Virus record (IMG/VR): IMGVR_UViG_3300036854_000028
Location: 1 to 50,845 of that record
Source of the DNA: a virus
DNA: 50,845 nt
Strand: one strand, 5' to 3'
Each line of letters begins with the position of its first letter. Positions within the stretch are counted from its first letter, which is position 1. The notes below the pieces were generated by a model that did no database searches, was not told where the DNA came from, and saw only the letters and a program-made list of their open reading frames with translations. Shown piece by piece: positions 29,511 to 37,914 of the stretch. Made by a program: the position numbers and the translations under genes.

Positions 29511-29853
29511 AACCTGCCCCGGCTGCGGCGAGCTGCTCACCGACCCGAAAGACTGCGACCACTGCGAATACTTCAACCTCGCCAGCGGCCGGAACCACTA
29601 CTGCGGGCGGGACGAGTGCTACTGCCGGGAGCTTCGCCGAACCATGAAGCGCGAGGTTCTTGGCCAGTTCGCGGCTCGCCATGCCGCCACCTTCGCTGGC
29701 TGGCAAGCGCTCCGTGTCGCGTTCGCCGACCGGCCGGACCTGCTTCACCCCGGCGTCGGAGATTTCATCGCGCGGACCGTCGTAGACGCGGCGTGGCCGA
29801 TCCTCGGCGTCCGACCGGCCGCGAGCGAGACGGGAGACGGCGATGGCCGCTGA
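29500..29853 (+). CDS. Cys-rich hypothetical protein
   Basis: ATG 29500 gives 117 residues. Cys pairs in CPGCGELLTDPKDCDHCEY and in HYCGRDECYCRELRRTM point to zinc binding; the rest is helical. The end, SETGDGDG, is nearly the same as the end of the upstream exoribonuclease, because a 24-base sequence around the gene junction is duplicated. Confidence 0.55.
   Translation: MAAETCPGCGELLTDPKDCDHCEYFNLASGRNHYCGRDECYCRELRRTMKREVLGQFAARHAATFAGWQALRVAFADRPDLLHPGVGDFIARTVVDAAWPILGVRPAASETGDGDGR
29824..29847 (+). repeat. 24-base junction repeat, copy 2
   Basis: Identical to 29481-29504, with the flanks also similar (GCTGAACCTG against GCTGAAACCTG). It includes the ribosome site GGGAG and ATG 29843 of the HTH gene. 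Confidence 0.9.
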
Positions 29854-30244
29854 ACCTGTCTCCGACCTCATGCGCACCGTCGGCGCCCGCATCCGCGCGC
29901 TCCGCGAAATCTACGACGTGACCCAGGAAGAGATCGCCAAGGAAGCCGGCCTCAACCGCACCTCGATCACCAACATCGAGTCCGGCCGGCAGAACGCCCA
30001 ACTCGACGCGCTCGCCGCCGTCGCGAAGCACTTCGGGGTGTCGCTGGGCGCGCTGCTCGGCGAGTCCGACCTGCCCGCCCTCAGCCGCGTCCTCGTCGTG
30101 TCGGTATGCGAGGTGCGCTGCGAAACCTGCGGCGTGGTCGCTCAGGACTTGCCCCACGCGCAGGCGTACGAGGTGCGCAAGCAGCACATCCGGGGACACC
30201 TCGGCGCCGCCGTAGCCAAGATGATGGGAGGCGCCGATGGCTGA
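29843..30244 (+). CDS. XRE-type HTH protein with zinc-finger-like end
   Basis: ATG 29843 gives 133 residues. Residues about 10-75 are a classic Cro/CI HTH (GARIRALREIYDVTQEEIA, then LNRTSITNIESGRQ). After it comes RCETCGVVAQDL with a later KQHIRGH, a Cys2His2-like finger. A combined HTH and finger suggests a DNA-binding regulator, perhaps of late genes. Its start lies in the duplicated junction sequence. Confidence 0.68.
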   Translation: MAAEPVSDLMRTVGARIRALREIYDVTQEEIAKEAGLNRTSITNIESGRQNAQLDALAAVAKHFGVSLGALLGESDLPALSRVLVVSVCEVRCETCGVVAQDLPHAQAYEVRKQHIRGHLGAAVAKMMGGADG

Positions 30245-30683
30245 CGACGAGCTGGTCGAGGAACTGGCCGAGCACCTCGCCCGATCCATCTTCACCGCGA
30301 ACCGCCTGACGCGACCCGACGGCAAGCCGATCGCATGGGACGACCTCACCGATGATCAGCGGCAGCACTGGATGAACAACTTCCGCGAACTGCACGCCGC
30401 ACCGGCCCTGGAGTGGCTGGCCGAGCGGGGACGGCTCATACCCGACGGAGCCGAGACGATCGAGCAGTGGGAGACGTGGTGCCACGCCAGGGACAGCGAT
30501 GCGATTAGGCACGCCAGCCCCCACGCCTTCCCGAGCCGACAACAAGCCGAAGAGTGGGGCCAGGAGCAGATCGGCCAGTACGGCATCACGAGGTACACCG
30601 TTCTTCGCCGTGTGGCTCGCCGCTGGCCGGACGGCAGCGCGATGACCGGGCCATGGGAGCCCGTACCCGAGGAGGCGACGTGA
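30237..30683 (+). CDS. Hypothetical protein
   Basis: ATG 30237 gives 148 residues. ELVEELAEHLARSIFTANRL and a Trp-rich middle (DQRQHWMNNFRELH) suggest a helical protein; the end (YTVLRRVARRWPDGSAMTGP) is beta-like and basic. Similar orphans with the DQRxxWMxxxR pattern are common in actinophages. Function unknown. Confidence 0.5.
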   Translation: MADDELVEELAEHLARSIFTANRLTRPDGKPIAWDDLTDDQRQHWMNNFRELHAAPALEWLAERGRLIPDGAETIEQWETWCHARDSDAIRHASPHAFPSRQQAEEWGQEQIGQYGITRYTVLRRVARRWPDGSAMTGPWEPVPEEAT

Positions 30684-30868
30684 CCGACGACGCGGACACG
30701 ACCCAGGACATCTGTCCCGCCTCCGAGCGGGTCGACGGCCCCTGGCACTCCTGGCGGTTTGATGGCGACGACCCCCGCGTCATCTGCGTGTACTGCGGCG
30801 AGATGCGGGATGCGCTGACGGCGGTGTCGGTCATGAACCCGCGGACCGAATCATGGGAGACCCTGTGA
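30680..30868 (+). CDS. Small CxxC protein
   Basis: GTG 30680 gives 62 residues with a Trp-containing middle (GPWHSWRFDGDDPRVICVYC) and one CxxC-like pair (VICVYCGEM). Probably a small zinc-binding protein. Function unknown. Confidence 0.5.
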   Translation: MTDDADTTQDICPASERVDGPWHSWRFDGDDPRVICVYCGEMRDALTAVSVMNPRTESWETL

Positions 30869-31596
30869 CCCGACTCCTGTGCGCCGTGGCCCGCTGCGGC
30901 ATCCCGCGCCGCCACCATGACGGATGCGACGACCAGCAATGCCGAGGCTGCCTACCCGGCTGGGCGGCGGACGGACTACGCCTGTGCGCCCACCACGCCG
31001 CACGCATCGGCGGCGACGCCATCAAGGCCGCAGTGCTCCACGGCGAGCTGGAGCTGGTCCTGCGGCCCTCGGGTGGCGGCGGGCGCACCGGCAAGCCAGG
31101 ATCGGCCAGCCCACCCCGCGACGACGTGGTGGCCATGCGTACCGAGATCAGGCATGTGCTCGTGTCGTGGTGCCTGCTGATCTCCGAGGAGCGCGGCATC
31201 AGCCTGCCGACGCGGCTGGAAGTCGAGCAGCTCCCCGACGGCTTCATCGGGCCACCCCGGCGCCGACGCGTACACGACGAGACCGCCCTGAGCGTCGGCG
31301 GCTACGTCGCCAAGCACGCCGAGTGGCTCGCCGCGCAGCCCTACGCCGGCGAGGTGTCCGACGAGCTGGCGTCCCTCGCCTCACGGGCGCGGGGGATCGC
31401 CTTCCCGTCCGGGACACGCAGGGTGGAGGCCGGGCCGTGCCCGCTGTGCCCCGGGACGCTCACCGCGCTCGTGCGCACCACCGACGCGCTGCTGCCGAGC
31501 GAGGTGGCCTGCGATGGGGACGAGGCGCACCGGTGGGCGAGTGAGCGGTGGCGGGAGCTGGACAGGCTCGTGGCGGCGAAGAGGAGAGCGGCGTGA
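30865..31596 (+). CDS. Hypothetical protein with Cys-rich ends
   Basis: GTG 30865 (GTGA overlap, GGGAG five bases upstream) gives 243 residues; ATG 30853 would add four. N-terminal Cys/His: CAVARCGIPRRHHDGCDDQQ and CRGCLP. Residues about 85-180 are helical. Near the C-terminus CPLCPGTL and CDGDEAHRW form another metal site. Proteins of this plan (zinc, helical body, zinc) are widespread in actinophages near the end of the early operon. No known function. Confidence 0.55.
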   Translation: MTRLLCAVARCGIPRRHHDGCDDQQCRGCLPGWAADGLRLCAHHAARIGGDAIKAAVLHGELELVLRPSGGGGRTGKPGSASPPRDDVVAMRTEIRHVLVSWCLLISEERGISLPTRLEVEQLPDGFIGPPRRRRVHDETALSVGGYVAKHAEWLAAQPYAGEVSDELASLASRARGIAFPSGTRRVEAGPCPLCPGTLTALVRTTDALLPSEVACDGDEAHRWASERWRELDRLVAAKRRAA

Positions 31597-31820
31597 AGGT
31601 CAATATCCACGGCCACAGCCATCAGGTTGAGGTCGAGGCCGAAGGTGAACTCCATGACGTCGTCGAGGTGGCACGCAAGCTCTGGGAAGCCACCTTCCAG
31701 CCCGAGCGTGGACCGGCCGGCCCGGCGTACGGCTTCAGCATGGAACGCGACTGTGGCCTCCAGATCGGCGACAACAAGCGCTGGGGCGGCGAGATCGAGC
31801 CAGTCCGGGCAGTCGAATGA
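31593..31820 (+). CDS. Small hypothetical protein
   Basis: GTG 31593 gives 75 residues: beta strands with His (MKVNIHGHSHQVEVEAEGEL), a helix, and a Gly-rich C-terminal part. No motif. Confidence 0.5.
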   Translation: MKVNIHGHSHQVEVEAEGELHDVVEVARKLWEATFQPERGPAGPAYGFSMERDCGLQIGDNKRWGGEIEPVRAVE

Positions 31821-32014
31821 TCCGCTACTACACCGCCGCCGAGGTGCGCGACATCTGGCGCCGGCCCATCGGCACCGTCTACCGGCTCGCGTCCGAACAC
31901 CGCTGGCGGCGAGTCGGCGACCGGGCGCGGCCAGTGCTGTACAACGCCGAGGACGTGGACGCGACGATGAACGGAGGCGACAGTGAACCTCGGCTGGACC
32001 ATGACCATGCCTGA
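31817..32014 (+). CDS. MerR-type HTH protein
   Basis: ATG 31817 (ATGA overlap) gives 65 residues. YYTAAEVRDIWRRPIGTVYR, then LASEHRWRRVGDR and VLYNAEDVDATM have the form of a small HTH_17 domain, as in excisionases and packaging regulators. It overlaps the next gene by 32 bases. Possibly a late-gene or packaging regulator. Confidence 0.6.
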   Translation: MIRYYTAAEVRDIWRRPIGTVYRLASEHRWRRVGDRARPVLYNAEDVDATMNGGDSEPRLDHDHA

Positions 32015-32288
32015 GCACCAGTGGAACGAGGTCCTGCGAGCTGGCCACACCGCACCCGTCGCCTACGTCTGCGCCAACTGCGGCGAACGACGCCCACGAG
32101 GACAAGCCATCGTGCGCCACGGCGAACTCAGCGCCGAGCGTCGCGACGAGCTGGAGCAAGCCGGCTACGAGGTTATCGAGTCCGACGTGTCGCCGTCTGG
32201 CCAGATCGTCGTGTTCGACGGACGACTCACGCCCTCGCACGCCGACGAGCGGCTATGGTGCACCAACGCGCCGCGCGCCGCTGCTTGA
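31983..32288 (+). CDS. Hypothetical protein with CxxC
   Basis: GTG 31983 has the strong ribosome site GGAGG and gives 101 residues; ATG 32001 is an alternative. AYVCANCGERRPRGQAI is a zinc-knuckle motif; HGELSAERRDELEQAGYE is helical, and a later strand follows. It is the last gene of the early operon; its 3' end overlaps the next promoter. Confidence 0.5.
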   Translation: MNLGWTMTMPEHQWNEVLRAGHTAPVAYVCANCGERRPRGQAIVRHGELSAERRDELEQAGYEVIESDVSPSGQIVVFDGRLTPSHADERLWCTNAPRAAA

Positions 32289-32313
32289 CACCTGACCTGC
32301 GGCGAAGCAAGAT
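32285..32313 (+). promoter_or_regulatory. Promoter candidate before the packaging genes
   Basis: TTGACA (32285-32290), 17 bases, CAAGAT (32308-32313). The -35 box is perfect and the spacing ideal. It lies between the last early gene and the HNH gene at 32395, so it may start the late transcript. Confidence 0.5.
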
Positions 32314-32394
32314 GACCTTACTGTGGCGCAACTCTGCCACGGACATCCGCGCCGGTGAGCATCGCTGCCGGCGCGTTGGCGTTGCGGAGGTGTG

Positions 32395-32664
32395 ATGCCT
32401 TCCGCCGGTAGTACCGCCGCCCGCGGCTACGGCCGGGCACACCAGGCCGAACGCCGACGGTGGGAACCAAAGGTCAACGCGGGCCTCGTCGACTGCCGGC
32501 GCTGCGACCAGCCCATCGAACCCGGCAGGCCGTGGGACCTGGGGCACACAGACGACCGGACTGGCTGGACGGGGCCCGAGCACACGGTGTGTAACAGGCG
32601 GGCAGGGGCGCGGACTACTCACGCGATGCGACGCAAGGGTGTGCGCACATCCCGGGACTGGTGA
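32395..32664 (+). CDS. HNH endonuclease next to terminase
   Basis: ATG 32395 behind GGAGG gives 89 residues; GTG 32392 is too close to that site. The core is CRRCDQPIEPGRPWDLGHTD, GPEHTVCNRRAGARTTH: paired Cys, His, Asn and His in the order of phage HNH nucleases. In HK97-like and many actinophages an HNH protein encoded here is needed with terminase to cut at cos. The noncoding structured region follows directly. Confidence 0.85.
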   Translation: MPSAGSTAARGYGRAHQAERRRWEPKVNAGLVDCRRCDQPIEPGRPWDLGHTDDRTGWTGPEHTVCNRRAGARTTHAMRRKGVRTSRDW

Positions 32665-32996
32665 TCCCGTGCATGAGTATGCAGCCCACCGCAATGCAAT
32701 AGCCCGACCCTTGTGCTCGCGCACAAGGACGAGAGCCGTAGAGAAGACCCTGACGCTTAGCGTCGGGTAAGCCCTCAATCCAGGCGCCACGTTTCCGCAG
32801 GTCAGAGCCTTGGAAAAAATCCAAAGATGATCTTGCGGACCCCGGGTGCAGTCCCCCAAATCTCCCTCCGGCAACCCCCGTACCCGGTCTTTGTGCTCGG
32901 GCACAGCCCCCCCGGCCTGGGGTATGCATGACTATGCATAGATGTCGCTCTACCTATTCAAGCGCCCTCGGTTAGCAGTTGTGGAGCAGGTGACCG
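32665..32996. other. Structured packaging-site (cos/pac) candidate
   Basis: No gene is supported. TGCATGAGTATGCA (32670-32683) and TGCATGACTATGCA (32925-32938) match except for one base, near each end. Inside them TTGTGCTCGCGCACA (32711-32725) and TTGTGCTCGGGCACA (32891-32905) form a second pair, each a stem-loop. Further stems are at 32749-32767 (CCTGACGC/GCGTCGGG) and 32810-32824. The place between HNH and small terminase genes is where cos lies in related phages. Confidence 0.5.
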
Positions 32997-33422
32997 ATGC
33001 CCCCTCGTGCCCGCCGCCTCGCCGCAGTCCCGGCTACCCAGCGTGAGCGTGCGCCGGACCTCCGCGATTCGGTACGCGCCGCGGTCGACGCGATGGACTG
33101 GCTGACGCCGACCGATGAGGCGATGAAGACCCTCGCCTTGCGCCAGGCCGAGGAGATCGAGAAGGCCATCGACCGGGCCGAGGAGCTGGCCGGCATTCTG
33201 CGTGATGCGGTCGGTCAGCCGGACATCTACAAGCGGGTCGAGAAGCTGGCCGCGATGTGCGAGGTCACCAAGACGGTCGGCTGGCTGGGTCCGCAGCTTC
33301 AGGGCGTGCTGCGTGACCTGGGTGGTACGCCCGCGGCTCGGGCCGCGATGAAGAAGGATAAGCCGGTAGGGAGTCGTCTTGCACAGCTCCGCGACGCTGC
33401 CGGCCAGCACGACGCCTCCTGA
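32997..33422 (+). CDS. Terminase small subunit (predicted)
   Basis: ATG 32997 gives 141 residues. It has a basic, disordered start, a helical central domain (WLTPTDEAMKTLALRQAEEI, then AIDRAEELAGILRD) and LGGTPAARAAMKKD. Position between the HNH gene and the large terminase, size, and helical content fit the DNA-recognition subunit that binds cos/pac. The HTH is not clear by eye. Confidence 0.72.
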   Translation: MPPRARRLAAVPATQRERAPDLRDSVRAAVDAMDWLTPTDEAMKTLALRQAEEIEKAIDRAEELAGILRDAVGQPDIYKRVEKLAAMCEVTKTVGWLGPQLQGVLRDLGGTPAARAAMKKDKPVGSRLAQLRDAAGQHDAS

Positions 33423-33572
33423 GTTAGCGTCACAAGAACGTACGAGGCAGGGCTTGAACCTTCGCGGTTGGCCCGGGATGTCGTGCCCTGCGCCAGCGGG
33501 GGGAATCGGTGAGGTGGCAGCTCACCAGCGGCGTCCCAGCCTCGTGCTCTCCGTCGAGCGGAGGCGGGGCGC

Positions 33573-35135
33573 ATGCTGACCGTTGCGCCGCCACTCCTCG
33601 GCTCGACGACGCCGCGGATCTTCACGCCGCCGCTGATCGCCGGGCCACCGGGGAGGTGTGGCTGTGGCTGCGCCTTGACCCCGGCGACGTCGCTGGGCTT
33701 CTCCGCGGCGGACTTCGCCGAAGAGGTGTTGGGCTTCGAGCTCATCCCCTGGCAGCGCTGGCTGTTGATCCACGCTCTGGAGTTGCGCCTCGATGGCCGG
33801 TTCCGGTTCCGCACGGTGTTGGTGCTGGTGGCCCGGCAGAACGGCAAGACGACCCTGGTCGAGGTCAAGAACCTGTGGAAGCTGTTCGTGCTGCGGGTGC
33901 CGTTGGTCATCGGGACGGCGCAGAACCTGGACGTCTCCGAGGAGTCGTGGGACAAGGCCGTCGAGATCGTCGAGTCGATCCCGGAACTGTTCGCCGAGGT
34001 CCCCAAAGACGGCGGCGTGGTCCGCGTCAACGGCAAGAAGAGCCTGAAACTGGTCCACGGCAGCCGCTGGAAGGTCGCCGCGGCCTCCCGCAAGGGTGGT
34101 CGAGGGCTCTCCGGCGACGATGTGAACCTCGACGAGTTGCGCGAACACCACACCTGGGACTCCTGGGCCGCGGTCACGAAGACCACCATGGCGCGGCGCA
34201 AGGCGCAGATTTGGGCGTTCTCCAACGCGGGCGATGACCGGTCCGTGGTGCTCAACGACCTGCAGGACAAGGGTCGGGAGACCGTTTCGGACCCCGATGC
34301 GGACTCTTCGCTGGGCATTTTCGAGTGGTCGGCCCCCGACGACTGCCCGATTGACGATCCGCAGATGTGGCGACTGGCGAATCCGTCGCTCGGCTACCCG
34401 CAGGGCATCTCGGTCGAGGCGCTGCGCGCGGCGCTGGAGACGGACCCGGAGCCGATCTTCCGCACCGAGTGTCTGTGCCAGCGGGTGCCCGATCTGGTGC
34501 CGTCGAAGATCCCTTTGACGGCCTGGGTGAAGTGCGCGGACCCGAAATCGGCCATCACGGGCGGCGTGGTGCTGTCCTGGCAGGTGTCCTGGGACCGTTC
34601 CTGGGGCGCCATCGGGGTTGCCGGGTACCGGGCGGACGGGTTGCCGCATGTGGAGCTCATCGACTACCGGCAGGGCACCGACTGGATTGCTGGCCGGTTC
34701 GGCGAGCTGGTGAAGCGGCACAACGTGCCTGCGGTCGTCTACAACCCGGCCGGCCCGGGGGCGTCGCTGGTCAATGAGGTGTCGGAGCGGCTTCCGGTGA
34801 AGCTGGAACCGCAGCCGATGACCGCCCGGGACCAGGCGAACGCCTGCGGACGGCTCTACGACGCCGCGATCACCGGCCAGCTCCGGCAGTTGGGCGACGA
34901 CCGGCTGTTGGAGATGTTGCGCAAGTCCGCCACTCGGACGCTGGTCGACGCGTGGGCGTGGGATCTGCGCCGGTCCGGAGGCGACATCAGCGGGCTCTGC
35001 GCGATCACTGACGCCCTGCACGGCCTGATCTTGTACGGCAAGCCGCCGACCCCCGCCCCCGCGCCGGTGGTGGCTGTCCTCGACGCCAAGGACCGGTTCG
35101 TCGGCACCGCTGACCTGATGACGGCTGGGTTCTAG
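33573..35135 (+). CDS. Terminase large subunit
   Basis: ATG 33573 gives 520 residues. Walker A VLVARQNGKTTLVEVK is at about 85-100 and Walker B GDDVNLDELREHH at about 180-192, both in an ATPase domain. The C-terminal half (from about 300) has the RNase-H-type nuclease plan: WQVSWDRSWGAIGVAGYRAD and later SGLCAITDALHG. It translocates and cuts phage DNA at the portal. About 150 bases upstream, 33423-33572, contain no gene that I can support. Confidence 0.92.
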   Translation: MLTVAPPLLGSTTPRIFTPPLIAGPPGRCGCGCALTPATSLGFSAADFAEEVLGFELIPWQRWLLIHALELRLDGRFRFRTVLVLVARQNGKTTLVEVKNLWKLFVLRVPLVIGTAQNLDVSEESWDKAVEIVESIPELFAEVPKDGGVVRVNGKKSLKLVHGSRWKVAAASRKGGRGLSGDDVNLDELREHHTWDSWAAVTKTTMARRKAQIWAFSNAGDDRSVVLNDLQDKGRETVSDPDADSSLGIFEWSAPDDCPIDDPQMWRLANPSLGYPQGISVEALRAALETDPEPIFRTECLCQRVPDLVPSKIPLTAWVKCADPKSAITGGVVLSWQVSWDRSWGAIGVAGYRADGLPHVELIDYRQGTDWIAGRFGELVKRHNVPAVVYNPAGPGASLVNEVSERLPVKLEPQPMTARDQANACGRLYDAAITGQLRQLGDDRLLEMLRKSATRTLVDAWAWDLRRSGGDISGLCAITDALHGLILYGKPPTPAPAPVVAVLDAKDRFVGTADLMTAGF

Positions 35136-35410
35136 TGGTGCGTTGAGTTCGCTGATTTGCCGGACTCTTGCTCGCACATGCCTTTGGCGGCCCAAGGGCA
35201 TCCGTTGCGCCACATTAGGGCGTGTAGCCGCCGAACCTCGTCGGGGAGCACTCCGTGGAACACGTGATCCCCCCATGGAACCTCGACGGCGCGGAGTTGA
35301 CCGGACCGGATATGCCGACTCACGACGTCGCCGGTGCAGTGGAGAAGTTTGGCCACACGACCAGCCCTGATCAGGCCCCGCGCGGCGAATTCATCTCCTA
35401 AAGAGCCCAC
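35132..35410 (-). CDS. Reverse-strand HTH protein between terminase and portal
   Basis: GTG 35410 on the minus strand gives 92 residues. LIRAGRVAKLLHCTGDVVSR, then HIRSGQLRAVEVPWGDHVFH and VLPDEVRRLH look like a MerR-type HTH with wing. Its stop overlaps the terminase stop by 4 bases and it faces the late operon, so it must have its own promoter. Codons end in A or T more often than in neighbours. This is the plan of a moron, a gene expressed in the lysogen; silencing or immunity is possible. Confidence 0.6.
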   Translation of the reverse strand: MGSLGDEFAARGLIRAGRVAKLLHCTGDVVSRHIRSGQLRAVEVPWGDHVFHGVLPDEVRRLHALMWRNGCPWAAKGMCEQESGKSANSTHH

Positions 35411-35430
35411 ACCGGGGAGGGTACGCCGCC

Positions 35431-37914
35431 ATGCCCGCTACCGTCCCGTCCACCCGGGAGATCGGCTACGTTACACCGTCCTACGGCACCACGAACGCGT
35501 GGTGGCAGTTCGACCCCGACGAGGACACGCCGGAACTGCAATGGCCGATGTCCGTCAAGGTCTACAACTCCATGCGGACCACCGACTCCCAGGTCGGTTC
35601 GGTGCTGGAGGCCGTCACCCGGCCGGTGTTGCGCACGCCGTGGCGACTTGATCCGGCAGGCGCGCGTGACGAGGTCGTCGAGTTCATCGCCGACGACCTC
35701 GGGCTGCCGATCGTGGGCAAGAACCCGAAGCCTCCGCCGCGGATGAAGGACCGTTTCAGTTGGTTGGACCACCTGGAGCTGGCGCTGCTGATGCTGCCGT
35801 TCGGGCATATGTTCTTCGAGCAGGTGTACCGGGTCAACGAGGCGGGCACGGAAGCGCACCTGGGCAAGCTGAGCCCGCGTATGCCACGCACGATCGAGCG
35901 AGTCGACGTGGCCCGCGACGGTGGGCTGATCTCGATCACCCAGCTGGGCACGCTGGACCAGCATGGGCCGCAGGAGCCGATCCCGGTCGCTCACCTGGTC
36001 GCCTACGTCTACAAGAAGGAGGGCGGCAACTGGCTCGGCCGCAGCGTTTTGCGGCAGGCGTACAAGAACTGGCTGATTAAGGACCGCCTGCTGCGCGTGC
36101 AGGCGCAGACGATCGAGCGCAACGGGATGGGTATCCCCGACTACGAGGCGTCCGAGTCGGAGACCGACCTGGGCAAGGGGCTCGCGCTGGCGACGTCGCT
36201 GAGGGCCGGGGAGGCTGCGGGTGTCGCCCGCCCGAACGGGTCGAAGCTGCGCCTGATGGGTGTCGAGGGTGACTTGCCCGACGCATTGCCGGTGGTGAAG
36301 TACCACGACGAGCAGATAGCACGCGCTGTGCTGGCCCACTTCCTGAACCTGGACAGTCAGAGCCACGGCAGTTACGCCCTCGGCGCGTCGTTCATGGACT
36401 TCTTCACGCTGAGCCTGCAGACGCTCGCCCAGTCGATCGCCGACACCGCCACCATGCACATCGTCGAGGACCTGGTCGACGCGAACTGGGGCGAGTCTGA
36501 GCCCGCGCCGCGACTGGTGTTCGACGAGATCGGCTCCCGCCAGGTCGCGACCGCTGAGACGATGAAGGCGCTCGTCGACGCCGGGGTGATCCGGCCCGAT
36601 GAGGTGTTGGAGGAGTCGTCGCGGCAGCAGTACGGGCTACCACCGGCGGACACGTCTTCGGTCCGCACCCCGCCCGCGCCCACCGGTCCGACACCGCAGC
36701 CGCCGACGCAGATGGGTGACATGAGCGTTGCGGCGGCGGCTACACGTAGGCCGGTTGCCGCCCGCTTCAATCCTGACGAGCCGCGTGTGCCCGGCGGCCC
36801 GCACGGCGGCGAGTGGGGCCACGGTGGCGGGGTGCTGTCCGATGCGCTGAAACTGGCCGGGAAGATCCAGCTCGATGACGGGGAGACCCTGATCGGCTCC
36901 TCGAAGGTTGACGGCGACGCCGGCGGGATCCGGATGGCGTTCACCGAACAGCACGGCAAGCGGATGCTGCGTCTGGGCCTCGGCGGGGAAGCCTATGGGA
37001 AACGCAACCGCGACGAGGGCATCCCGGCCTGGGACGGGTCCCCGTCCCGCGAGCCTCTCCCCAAGGCGGAGCACGATCGGCTCGACGCGGAGTACGACGC
37101 CCTCAACGATGAGTACGACTCGGCGGCGCCGGCACGCAAGGAAGCGATCTCTGCCCGCCAGGATGACATCCGCGAGCAGCTCGGCGCCGCCGATCAGGGC
37201 TTCAACGGGACGGCCAAACTGGATCAGTACAGCGCTGGCCGGCTCGCCGACAAGATCCGGCCGGCCCTCGCCGAGGCGGTCGAGCAGGAGAAGATCGAGC
37301 ACAAGGCTTGGGACGAGATCGAAGCCTTGCAGGCCAAGGGCAACCCCGACCCCGCGCGGCTCGCCGAACTACAGCAAATCGCCCGCGCGGTGCCCGGGAG
37401 TCCCGGCTACGAGGGCATCACCTTCGCGTCGGGCATCATCCCCGGCTCGGCGTGGGGCGACGTGCACTGGTCGGTCGAGCTGAACGATCCCAGCCAAGGT
37501 GTCACCGTGATCCTCGGCGTGGCGCCGAAGGGCGCTCCGGACGATTGGGGCGACGACAAGGACTGGACCGGGCACTTCGGCGTAGCCGAAACCCAGAAGT
37601 TCCTACGGCTGCTCAGCCGCTATACCGGCGCGGTCCAGGCCGCCGCTGGCCACGACACCACCCCGGGCCACGACGAGCTGCACCATTACTGGGTCGCCGG
37701 CCCGGGCCTGGCCGAATGGCGCGGCTCGCCGAAGCCGTTCACGACGCTGGTTGCGCTACTCACCGAGCACGTGAAGCCACCCAGGCCAACATCCACGTAC
37801 AAGAAGTGGGCAGCGACCTGGTTCCACGAGGTGTTCGGATTCTGGCCCGGCTCTGACCTTAACCGCGTCACCCACGGCCACCCACCGCGCGGCCACGTCG
37901 TAGGCCCCGGCTGA
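35431..37914 (+). CDS. Portal protein (DUF935-like) with long C-terminal extension
   Basis: ATG 35431 behind GGGGAGGG gives 827 residues. Residues about 1-430 match portal proteins of the DUF935/Mu gp29 type (MSVKVYNSMRTTDSQVGSVL; KLSPRMPRTIERV; HDEQIARAVLAHFLNLDSQ; YGLPPAD near the end). A Pro/Gln linker (430-445) with RFNPDEPRVPGGPHGGEWG leads to about 385 extra residues, with a coiled coil (DRLDAEYDALNDEYDS) and a mixed alpha/beta end with many His (GHDELHHYWVAGPG). Portals of this type usually end near 450-500. The extension may be an internal virion protein or injected effector. Confidence 0.82.
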   Translation: MPATVPSTREIGYVTPSYGTTNAWWQFDPDEDTPELQWPMSVKVYNSMRTTDSQVGSVLEAVTRPVLRTPWRLDPAGARDEVVEFIADDLGLPIVGKNPKPPPRMKDRFSWLDHLELALLMLPFGHMFFEQVYRVNEAGTEAHLGKLSPRMPRTIERVDVARDGGLISITQLGTLDQHGPQEPIPVAHLVAYVYKKEGGNWLGRSVLRQAYKNWLIKDRLLRVQAQTIERNGMGIPDYEASESETDLGKGLALATSLRAGEAAGVARPNGSKLRLMGVEGDLPDALPVVKYHDEQIARAVLAHFLNLDSQSHGSYALGASFMDFFTLSLQTLAQSIADTATMHIVEDLVDANWGESEPAPRLVFDEIGSRQVATAETMKALVDAGVIRPDEVLEESSRQQYGLPPADTSSVRTPPAPTGPTPQPPTQMGDMSVAAAATRRPVAARFNPDEPRVPGGPHGGEWGHGGGVLSDALKLAGKIQLDDGETLIGSSKVDGDAGGIRMAFTEQHGKRMLRLGLGGEAYGKRNRDEGIPAWDGSPSREPLPKAEHDRLDAEYDALNDEYDSAAPARKEAISARQDDIREQLGAADQGFNGTAKLDQYSAGRLADKIRPALAEAVEQEKIEHKAWDEIEALQAKGNPDPARLAELQQIARAVPGSPGYEGITFASGIIPGSAWGDVHWSVELNDPSQGVTVILGVAPKGAPDDWGDDKDWTGHFGVAETQKFLRLLSRYTGAVQAAAGHDTTPGHDELHHYWVAGPGLAEWRGSPKPFTTLVALLTEHVKPPRPTSTYKKWAATWFHEVFGFWPGSDLNRVTHGHPPRGHVVGPG

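Noticed and set aside
32227-32929. Leftward open frames across the HNH gene and the following gap
   Set aside because: They run through the HNH coding sequence and the palindromic gap, lack ribosome sites and show no protein motif.
32665-32996. Group I intron or other self-splicing RNA
   Set aside because: An intron near an HNH gene was considered, but no recognisable intron core pairing segments were found and neither neighbouring gene is interrupted.
33379-33579. Rightward frame between the two terminase genes
   Set aside because: Third positions are not GC-rich, the product has no motif, and it overlaps the end of the small terminase gene in another frame.
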